From an uncultured Allomuricauda sp. (GTDB lineage Bacteria; Bacteroidota; Bacteroidia; Flavobacteriales; Flavobacteriaceae): DNA of 64,000 nucleotides. Within the stretch, counting starts at the first letter, position 1. Every line of letters starts with the position of its first letter. The translations under genes were made by a program, and so were the position numbers. The notes below the pieces were generated by a model, which was not told the origin of the DNA, did not search any database, and saw nothing but the letters and a program-made list of their open reading frames with translations. Positions 18,598-25,087 of the stretch are shown one piece after another. The stretch covers positions 62,001-126,000 of the forward strand of contig NZ_CANMUU010000001.1 in the NCBI RefSeq assembly GCF_947501165.1, read 5' to 3'.

Positions 18598-18624
18598 TTG
18601 GTAATACAAAAATATGTATTTTTG
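18598..18624 (+). promoter_or_regulatory. promoter of the hpd-hmgA-fahA cluster
   Basis: TTG at 18598-18600, a 16-base spacer, then TATTTTTG at 18617-18624 (match to TAnnTTTG). The transcript would begin about 35-40 bases before the hpd ATG. The -7 box is the right arm of an inverted repeat. Confidence 0.55.
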
Positions 18625-18639
18625 TTGCACTAACAACAA
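18606..18639. promoter_or_regulatory. two overlapping palindromes, probable MarR operator
   Basis: The first is ACAAAAATA-TG-TATTTTTGT (18606-18625), a perfect 9-bp inverted repeat with a 2-base centre. The second is TTGTTG-CACTAA-CAACAA (18622-18639), a perfect 6-6 inverted repeat of the size and form bound by MarR dimers. They overlap both divergent -7 boxes, so a bound dimer would block both promoters. Confidence 0.6.
18607..18636 (-). promoter_or_regulatory. promoter of the marR gene
   Basis: On the minus strand TTG (18634-18636), a 19-base spacer, then TATTTTTG (18607-18614), a full match to the Bacteroidota promoter. It faces away from the hpd promoter and overlaps it. Confidence 0.55.
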
Positions 18640-18669
18640 TAATTATATCTCAATAATAAAACGCACACT

Positions 18670-19803
18670 ATGGAAACTTCTACAATCCCTAAAATTCACA
18701 ATGAAGCCAAAGACTTCATGCCTATAAATGGCACGGATTACATTGAACTATATGTGGGTAATTCAAAGCAAGCCGCACACTTTTACAAAACGGCATTTGG
18801 TTTTCAATCCTATGCCTATGCTGGACTAGAGACTGGATTGAAAGACCGAGAAAGCTACGTGGTAATACAGGATAAGATTCGTTTGATATTGACATCTCCT
18901 CTAAAAAGTGGTACCGAAATAGGAAAACACATTGACACTCATGGCGACGGTGTAAAAGTAGTCGCTCTTTGGGTGGATGATGCAACCTATGCTTACGAAA
19001 CCGCAATGGCTCGAGGCGCAAAATCATATATGGAACCCGTTGTTGAAGAAGATAAGGACGGTAAGGTAGTTAGAGCGGGTATTTACACCTATGGTGAGAC
19101 AGTACACATTTTTGTGGAACGTAAGGATTACAACGGCACTTTTCTTCCTGGTTTCGTTAAATGGGAAACACCGCACTACAATCCAGCTCCCGTAGGTTTA
19201 AAGTTTGTAGACCATATGGTTGGAAATGTAGGATGGAACAAAATGAACCATTGGGTAGAGTTTTACGAAAAAGTCATGGGCTTTGTAAACATACTTTCAT
19301 TTGATGACAATGATATCTCTACGGATTATACTGCTTTGATGAGCAAGGTGATGAGCAACGGTAACGGACGTATCAAATTTCCAATCAACGAACCTGCAGA
19401 GGGTAAAAAGAAATCACAGGTTGAAGAATATTTAGATTTCTATGAAGGTGAAGGGGTACAGCACATTGCCGTAGCTACTGATGATATTATCAAGACCGTA
19501 AAGGAGTTGAGGAGTCGCGGTGTGGAATTCTTAAGGGTACCTGATACCTATTATGAAGCTGTAACCGACAGAGTGGGTAAAATTGATGAAGATATTGCTC
19601 CCTTGAAAGAGTTGGGCATCTTGGTAGACCGAGATGACGAAGGGTATTTGTTACAAATCTTTACCCGTCCGGTTGAACCTAGACCAACCATGTTTTTTGA
19701 AATCATCCAAAGAAAAGGTGCACAATCCTTTGGAAAAGGTAACTTTAAGGCATTGTTCGAAGCTATTGAGCGAGAGCAAGAACTTAGAGGTACTTTGCAT
19801 TAA
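18670..19803 (+). CDS. hppD: 4-hydroxyphenylpyruvate dioxygenase
   Basis: A 377-residue Fe(II) enzyme of the vicinal oxygen chelate family. It converts 4-hydroxyphenylpyruvate to homogentisate in tyrosine breakdown. Two VOC modules are seen, residues about 15-160 and 175-345. The metal ligands are His in KFVDHMVGNV (about 182), His in GVQHIAVATDDI (about 266) and Glu in MFFEIIQRKG (about 344). The C-terminal helix with FGKGNFKALFEAIEREQELRG is the conserved gate over the active site. It is first in the cluster, 15 bases before hmgA, and is controlled from the MarR divergent promoter region. Confidence 0.97.
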   Translation: METSTIPKIHNEAKDFMPINGTDYIELYVGNSKQAAHFYKTAFGFQSYAYAGLETGLKDRESYVVIQDKIRLILTSPLKSGTEIGKHIDTHGDGVKVVALWVDDATYAYETAMARGAKSYMEPVVEEDKDGKVVRAGIYTYGETVHIFVERKDYNGTFLPGFVKWETPHYNPAPVGLKFVDHMVGNVGWNKMNHWVEFYEKVMGFVNILSFDDNDISTDYTALMSKVMSNGNGRIKFPINEPAEGKKKSQVEEYLDFYEGEGVQHIAVATDDIIKTVKELRSRGVEFLRVPDTYYEAVTDRVGKIDEDIAPLKELGILVDRDDEGYLLQIFTRPVEPRPTMFFEIIQRKGAQSFGKGNFKALFEAIEREQELRGTLH

Positions 19804-19818
19804 TTAAAATAGGATCTT

Positions 19819-20976
19819 ATGCCGATTTATCACCAACTCGGGAAAATTCCGCAAAAGCGACATACCCAATTTGAAAAACCAGACGGCAGTTTGTATTATG
19901 AACAATTGTTCGGCACCATTGGTTTTGACGGAATGTCCTCGCTGCTATATCATATCCATCGACCCACTCAGGTAAAAAAAGTAGGTGAACCCATAGATGT
20001 GAGTCCAAAAATTGCAGTGGAGAAAAACATAACCTCACGTAAGCTGATTGGTTTTGATGTAAAACCACAAGACGATTTTTTGGATGCAAGAGAACCCCTT
20101 TTGGTCAATAGCGATGTACATGTTGGGCTTGCGGCTCCCAGAAAATCTTTGACTTCCTACTTTTATAAGAATGCCGATGCGGATGAAATGCTTTTTATTC
20201 ACAAAGGCTCTGGGACCCTAAAAACCTTCGTCGGCGACATTCCTTTTGAATATGGGGATTACCTAATCATTCCAAGGGGAATGATTTACCAAATTGAATT
20301 CGACACGGAGGATAACCGCATTTTATATGCTGAATCTTTCCATCCGATTTATACCCCAAAAAGATACAGAAACTGGTTTGGCCAACTTTTGGAGCATTCC
20401 CCCTTTTGTGAGAGGGATTACAAATTACCCCAGAATTTGGTGAGTCATGATGAGACGGGAGAGTTTCTAATGAAAATAAAAAAACAAGGCATGCTACACA
20501 GCTTGGTGTACGCAACACATCCGTTTGATGTTGTGGGATGGGATGGCTATAATTATCCTTACGGCTTCTCAATTCACAATTTCGAACCCATCACAGGTCG
20601 GGTACATCAACCACCACCTGTGCACCAGACTTTTGAGACCAGTGCTTTCGTAATCTGTTCGTTCTGCCCTCGTTTGTATGATTACCATCCAAAGGCCATT
20701 CCTGCGCCTTATAACCATTCCAACATAGATTCTGATGAAGTCTTGTATTATGTGGATGGGGATTTTATGAGCAGAAAAGGCATTGGTCCCGGTTACATTT
20801 CCTTGCATCCCGCTGGAATTCCACACGGCCCACATCCAGGAACGTATGAAGCAAGCATTGGCAAAAAGGGCACAGAAGAACTAGCAGTAATGATAGACAC
20901 CTTCAAACCTTTACAAGTTACCGAAAATGCCATGAAGATTGATGATGGTGAATATTATCAATCTTGGTTGGATTAA
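19819..20976 (+). CDS. hmgA: homogentisate 1,2-dioxygenase
   Basis: A 385-residue ring-cleaving Fe(II) dioxygenase producing maleylacetoacetate. The cupin fold is visible: residues about 100-150 include DADEMLFIHKGSG and GDYLIIPRGMIY. The metal-binding region follows near 280-350, with VHQTFET, FVICSFCPR and SLHPAGIPHGPHPG. The protein is shorter than the ~440-residue human/Pseudomonas enzyme, which is usual for the Bacteroidota branch. The start MPIYHQLGKIPQKRH fits the family. It is followed by a REP-like element and fahA. Confidence 0.93.
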   Translation: MPIYHQLGKIPQKRHTQFEKPDGSLYYEQLFGTIGFDGMSSLLYHIHRPTQVKKVGEPIDVSPKIAVEKNITSRKLIGFDVKPQDDFLDAREPLLVNSDVHVGLAAPRKSLTSYFYKNADADEMLFIHKGSGTLKTFVGDIPFEYGDYLIIPRGMIYQIEFDTEDNRILYAESFHPIYTPKRYRNWFGQLLEHSPFCERDYKLPQNLVSHDETGEFLMKIKKQGMLHSLVYATHPFDVVGWDGYNYPYGFSIHNFEPITGRVHQPPPVHQTFETSAFVICSFCPRLYDYHPKAIPAPYNHSNIDSDEVLYYVDGDFMSRKGIGPGYISLHPAGIPHGPHPGTYEASIGKKGTEELAVMIDTFKPLQVTENAMKIDDGEYYQSWLD

Positions 20977-20987
20977 TTAAATCAATT

Positions 20988-21049
20988 TGTCATTCCCGCG
21001 CAGGCGGGAATCCATTTAAAAACAGATTCCTGCTTTCGCAGGAATGACA
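20988..21049. repeat. REP-like palindromic element 1 (hmgA-fahA gap)
   Basis: Two hairpins in tandem, ATTCCCGC-GCAG-GCGGGAAT (20992-21011) and ATTCCTGC-TTTC-GCAGGAAT (21026-21045). They are enclosed by outer arms TGTCATTCC and GGAATGACA. The form is that of repetitive extragenic palindromes. It ends 10 bases before the fahA ATG. Confidence 0.75.
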
Positions 21050-21059
21050 CACCAAAAAC

Positions 21060-22280
21060 ATGATCATAAACATACCTGAAAACTCAGATTTTTCAATCCA
21101 TAACATTCCTTTCGGAATATTTTCAACCCAAGATAGAAGCCCACGAGCTGGAGTAGCTATTGGAGAGTACATTTTAGATTTAGCAGCTCTGGCTGAACTC
21201 GATGTTTTTGATTTCAACACAGCCGTTTTTGAGAAAGACGTATTGAACGATTTTATCTCCTTGGGAAAGGAAATCACTTCCAGGGTAAGAAAAGACATTC
21301 AATACTGGCTCAAAGATGATGAATCAGTTCTGGCTGGAAAACCTGAACTTTTTGTCTTACAAAAGGATGCTCAAATGCACATGCCCGTATATGTTGGTGA
21401 TTACACGGACTTTTATTCAAGTATTGAGCATGCCACAAATGTGGGCAAAATGTTCCGTGACCCGGCAAATGCCCTATTACCTAACTGGAAACACATTCCG
21501 GTGGGCTATCACGGTAGAGCAAGTTCCATTGTGGTAAGTGGCGAACCCATTCATCGTCCTAAAGGACAGACCCTACCCAAAGATTCCAGCACGCCAGTTT
21601 TTGGTCCTTCACAACGTTTGGACTTTGAATTGGAAATGGGGTTCGTCTGTGGAAAAAACACGCAAATGGGAGAATCGGTTTCCACTTCGGATGCTGAGGA
21701 TTATATTTTCGGACTGGTTTTATTCAATGACTGGTCCGCACGTGATATCCAAAAATGGGAGTATGTGCCATTGGGGCCATTCCTGGCCAAGAATTTTGCT
21801 TCTTCCATTTCGCCATGGATAGTGACCTTGGAAGCATTGGAGCCTTTTCGTGTTTCTGGACCAAAGCAAGAACCCAAGGTTTTATCGTATTTGGAATATG
21901 AAGGAGACAAGAATTACGAAATTAACTTAGAAGTAGGTATCGCAACTGAAAACAACGAAGAAACCATTATTTGTAAGAGCAATTTCCAATATATGTACTG
22001 GAACATGGCTCAACAATTAGCCCATCATACGGTGAATGGTTGTAATATTAATGTTGGGGATATGATGGCTTCTGGTACCATTTCAGGTAAAAGTGAAGAT
22101 TCTTATGGATCTATGTTGGAATTGGCTTGGATGGGAACCAAACCGCTCAAAATGAAAGATGGCTCGGAACGAAAGTTCATTAACGACGGAGATACGGTGA
22201 CCATGCGTGGTTATGCGCAAAAAGGCGATATTCGTGTTGGATTTGGTGAAGTTTCATCAAAAGTTCTACCCGCAAAATAA
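21060..22280 (+). CDS. fahA: fumarylacetoacetase
   Basis: A 406-residue hydrolase for the last step of tyrosine degradation (fumarylacetoacetate to fumarate and acetoacetate). The N-terminal SH3-like domain covers about 1-110. The catalytic domain keeps the metal/active-site segments VGDYTDFYSSIEHATNVG near 113, YHGRASSIVVSG, LDFELEMGFVCG and FNDWSARDIQKWE. The C-terminus includes NINVGDMMASGTISG. It is slightly shorter than the mammalian enzyme. It stands between two palindromic elements in the operon. Confidence 0.96.
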   Translation: MIINIPENSDFSIHNIPFGIFSTQDRSPRAGVAIGEYILDLAALAELDVFDFNTAVFEKDVLNDFISLGKEITSRVRKDIQYWLKDDESVLAGKPELFVLQKDAQMHMPVYVGDYTDFYSSIEHATNVGKMFRDPANALLPNWKHIPVGYHGRASSIVVSGEPIHRPKGQTLPKDSSTPVFGPSQRLDFELEMGFVCGKNTQMGESVSTSDAEDYIFGLVLFNDWSARDIQKWEYVPLGPFLAKNFASSISPWIVTLEALEPFRVSGPKQEPKVLSYLEYEGDKNYEINLEVGIATENNEETIICKSNFQYMYWNMAQQLAHHTVNGCNINVGDMMASGTISGKSEDSYGSMLELAWMGTKPLKMKDGSERKFINDGDTVTMRGYAQKGDIRVGFGEVSSKVLPAK

Positions 22281-22288
22281 AAGTGAAA

Positions 22289-22355
22289 TGTCATTCCGAA
22301 GGAGCGAAGTGATGAGGAATCTACAATAGATTTCCCACATTCGCTCGAAATGACA
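22289..22355. repeat. REP-like palindromic element 2 (fahA-flavin reductase gap)
   Basis: Outer arms TGTCATT and AATGACA, inner arms GAGCGAA (22302-22308) and TTCGCTC (22340-22346), and a partly paired centre (GAGGAATCTA / TAGATTTCCC). It resembles the common Bacteroidota repeat of the TGTCATTCCGA...GAGCGAA type but differs in sequence from element 1. Confidence 0.7.
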
Positions 22356-22369
22356 TATAAAGAACTAAT

Positions 22370-23269
22370 ATGACAAAAACCATAGACCCAACTTCAATTT
22401 CACAACAGGACCTTCATGGTATCTTGCTCACAGCTGTGGCGCCCCGCCCCATTTGCTTTGCAAGCACCATCGATGCTGATGGAAATGTAAATTTAAGCCC
22501 GTTCAGCTATTTCAATGTTTTCAGTTCCAATCCACCCGTGCTTATTTTTTCACCTGCTCGAAGTGGGCGGGATAACACCCATAAGCATTCCTATTTAAAT
22601 GTAAAGGAAGTTCCAGAGGTGGTCATCAATATTGTCAACCACCCCATTGTAGAACAAATGTCCCTTGCAAGCACGGCATATGAACGGGGGGTAAATGAAT
22701 TCGAAAAAGCAGGACTTACCCAAATCCCGAGTGAAACAGTAAAACCCCCAAGAGTTGGAGAGGCTCCTGTTTCCTTTGAGTGCAAAGTGCAGCAAACCAT
22801 TGAGCTTGCAGAAGAACCGGGTGCTGGAAACCTAATCATTGCCAAAGTCGAACGCATCCATATTAACGAGGATTATCTAACTGATGACCTGTTAGACACT
22901 AAAAAACTGGATTTGGTGGGAAGAATGGGAGGTAGTTGGTACGTTAAAGCTTCGGGAGAAGCGCTCTTTGAAATTCCCAAACCTATTCGAACCAAAGGTA
23001 TCGGAGTTGACGCGTTGCCCAAAGGGATTCGTGAAAGTGAAGTTTTAACCGGAAATAATCTGGGGCGTCTTGGCAACCTTGAAACTTTACCCGGCCAGGA
23101 TGATTTGAATTCCATTCAAAAAGATGACGAAGTACAAATGATGATTAAAAAGTTGGGAGGAACATCAGAAAAACTAAAAAGCCAACTGCATTGGTTGGCA
23201 CAGCGAATTTTAGAGGAAGGAGAAACTACCAAGGCCATGGCCTTGCTAATGTATGCTGAAACCCTATAA
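22370..23269 (+). CDS. flavin reductase-like (FMN-binding split barrel) protein
   Basis: A 299-residue protein. Residues about 10-200 form the flavin reductase-like split barrel: TAVAPRPICFASTIDADGNVNLSPFSYFN is the FMN-binding start (shown to indicate position 22-50), with SPARSGRDNTHKHS following. An additional C-terminal helical part (about 225-299) is not in the short oxidoreductases. The gene is cotranscribed with fahA and the aminotransferase by spacing, ending one base before the aminotransferase ATG. A partner in the pathway is not evident; it may reduce flavin for an unknown oxygenase or process a pathway side product. Confidence 0.85.
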   Translation: MTKTIDPTSISQQDLHGILLTAVAPRPICFASTIDADGNVNLSPFSYFNVFSSNPPVLIFSPARSGRDNTHKHSYLNVKEVPEVVINIVNHPIVEQMSLASTAYERGVNEFEKAGLTQIPSETVKPPRVGEAPVSFECKVQQTIELAEEPGAGNLIIAKVERIHINEDYLTDDLLDTKKLDLVGRMGGSWYVKASGEALFEIPKPIRTKGIGVDALPKGIRESEVLTGNNLGRLGNLETLPGQDDLNSIQKDDEVQMMIKKLGGTSEKLKSQLHWLAQRILEEGETTKAMALLMYAETL

Positions 23270-23270
23270 C

Positions 23271-24386
23271 ATGGAAAAAGGAATCGAATCCATTTTCAAA
23301 CCGCACTTAGAGCCGAAGGAAGTATACAAAGGAGGTAAAAACCTCCCAAAGGAATCCAACAAAAAGATATACAAGCTTTCCTCAAACGAGAATCCATTGG
23401 GACAGTCTCCAAAAGCCACTGAAGCTCTTATAAAAGCAGCTACCAATGTTGCTATCTATCCAGACCAAACAGATATTCGATTACGAGAGGCACTGGTAGC
23501 TGACTTTGACCAACAGTTAAAGGTGGACCAATTTATCTGTGGAAACAGTGGCTCGGAAATTATCGATATGTTGTTGCGGGCCTTCATCAATGAAGGGGAT
23601 GAGGTCATTTATTCCAATCCCTGTTTTTTGCCCTATTCAGTTTTTTCAAGATGGTATGGGGCTAAATTGATAGATATTCCTCTTAAAAATTCCGATTACG
23701 CCTTAGATGTTGAAGGTATCTTGAATGCTATCACCCCTAAGACTAAGGTAATTTTTTTTACCAGTCCCAATAACCCCACAGGAACCTATATTCCAAAAGA
23801 CGTACTTGAAGATTTCTTAAACCGAATTCCAAAGAACATCGTCATTGTTTTTGATGAGGTATACAGACATTTTGCGAATGCCGTGGATTACACCTCTGCC
23901 CTACCTTATGTAAAAGCCGGCCATAATGTTATTGCCATTAACAGTTTTTCCAAAACCTATGGTTTAGCCGGTTTACGTGTGGGTTATTGCTATACTACTT
24001 CTAAAATTGCCAACTACATTCGTCAGATTCATAAACCTTTTCTTTTACCGTTAACATCTTTGGAAGCTGCCATCGGTGCTTTGAATGATTCCGAATTTGT
24101 TGCCGAAACCGTCAAAACCGTTCTAGAAGGAAGAGAATTCTTGGAAAATGAGTTCCAAAGACTGGGAATTACATATTGGCCCACACAGGGCAACTTCTTT
24201 ATAATAGACCCGCCCATACCCGAATTTGAATTTACCGATTTTCTGATGAACGAGGGTGTAATGGTTCGTCCTGTTTCACAGTTTGGAGCTCCAGGAAAAG
24301 TACGTATCACTATAGGCACTCAAGAAGCAAATGAAGCTTTGGTGAAAGCTTTAGAAAAAATAAAGGGGCTGTCTAAAAAAGAGTAA
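23271..24386 (+). CDS. PLP aminotransferase, HisC-like, probably aromatic amino acid aminotransferase
   Basis: A 371-residue fold-type I aminotransferase from ATG 23271. Conserved parts are the start SSNENPLGQSP, GNSGSEIID, TSPNNPTGTY, VFDEVYRHF, the PLP lysine in NSFSKTYGLAGLRVGY (about Lys228) and RITIGTQEANE. By sequence it belongs to the HisC group, but its place at the end of the hpd-hmgA-fahA cluster suggests it makes 4-hydroxyphenylpyruvate from tyrosine. The last codons (KGLSKKE) lie inside the left arm of a palindromic repeat, so the repeat sets the C-terminus. Confidence 0.88.
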   Translation: MEKGIESIFKPHLEPKEVYKGGKNLPKESNKKIYKLSSNENPLGQSPKATEALIKAATNVAIYPDQTDIRLREALVADFDQQLKVDQFICGNSGSEIIDMLLRAFINEGDEVIYSNPCFLPYSVFSRWYGAKLIDIPLKNSDYALDVEGILNAITPKTKVIFFTSPNNPTGTYIPKDVLEDFLNRIPKNIVIVFDEVYRHFANAVDYTSALPYVKAGHNVIAINSFSKTYGLAGLRVGYCYTTSKIANYIRQIHKPFLLPLTSLEAAIGALNDSEFVAETVKTVLEGREFLENEFQRLGITYWPTQGNFFIIDPPIPEFEFTDFLMNEGVMVRPVSQFGAPGKVRITIGTQEANEALVKALEKIKGLSKKE

Positions 24387-24499
24387 AAGTCGTCATTCTG
24401 AATTCATTTCAGAATCTCAATATTTTGAAGAACAAGTATTTAAAGGGAACCTGAAACAAGTTCAGGTTGACGAAACCATACTTTTTAGACAGCCTCTTT
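24362..24499. repeat. REP-like palindromic element 3, overlapping the aminotransferase 3' end
   Basis: The outer arms are AAAGGGGCTGTCTAAAAA (24362-24379) and its complement up to 24499, with one G/A mismatch. Next arms are CGTCA / TGACG (24391-24395, 24468-24472). Inside are two hairpins, ATTCTGAA / TTCAGAAT and AACCTGAA / TTCAGGTT. It is a nested palindrome of about 138 bases and probably serves as a terminator for the operon. Confidence 0.75.
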
Positions 24500-24519
24500 C
24501 TTATGAATTTTAGCTCTAT

Positions 24520-25017
24520 TTATTGTCTGGTAAATACTGCATCGGCCCCAGTGAAATTCTGAGCATCGATGTCCTCACCTGCAATGATTAGAGTGTTATC
24601 TCCTTCAAAGGCGATGGTTATGGTCTCTTCTTCCAAATTTTCGTTGATGAAGGTAAGTTGATTCCCTTCCAAGGACCAAACTGAATTTTCAGTGTCACTT
24701 TCTGTGGGACATGGGATATCCAATCCGTTCATTCCGACATTAATGGAAATAAAACTGGCTCTATCCACAGATGTAACCGTACCATCTTCATTAAAAGTGA
24801 ATGTGATTAGGTCACAGTCAATTCCCTGAAGGAATGCTATGATTTCTTTGCCAAAGTCAAGGTCATCATCGTCTACTCCACTATCAATGCGTAGGTCAGT
24901 TAGTACCCAAGTACCAACCAAACGGTTTTCTGAATTCATTGCATCATTGTCATCCGCATCATTGGAACAAGAAAACGATAAGGCAACAACAGCAAGAAAC
25001 AATACTATCTTTTTCAT
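24520..25017 (-). CDS. lipocalin-like lipoprotein
   Basis: A 165-residue protein using ATG 25017, which begins the signal peptide MKKIVLFLAVVALSFSC; the lipobox cysteine is residue 17. An Asp/Asn-rich linker follows, and then a lipocalin-like beta-sandwich segment: RLVGTWVLTDLRI, DLITFTFNEDGTV, WSLEGNQLTFINENLEEETITIAF. It is of the lipocalin-like (DUF4923/lipocalin_5-type) lipoproteins common in Flavobacteriia, probably on the outer membrane. Ligand and role are unknown. It follows the DUF5916 gene by 70 bases on the same strand. Confidence 0.8.
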   Translation of the reverse strand: MKKIVLFLAVVALSFSCSNDADDNDAMNSENRLVGTWVLTDLRIDSGVDDDDLDFGKEIIAFLQGIDCDLITFTFNEDGTVTSVDRASFISINVGMNGLDIPCPTESDTENSVWSLEGNQLTFINENLEEETITIAFEGDNTLIIAGEDIDAQNFTGADAVFTRQ

Positions 25018-25087
25018 GATTTTGTTTGTGAGGTTATTTCGAAAATAACGCAAAAACCATAAAAAAAGTATCGCAATACGCTCAAAA

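Noticed and set aside
20988..21049. CRISPR-like repeats among the palindromes of the tyrosine cluster
   Set aside because: The elements are single, differ in sequence, and have no regular spacers, so they are REP-like rather than CRISPR.
25028..25050. Near-perfect palindrome GTTATTTCGAAAATAAC between DUF5916 and lipocalin genes
   Set aside because: Weak A/T stem without a T-run on the minus strand; not convincing as a terminator or operator.
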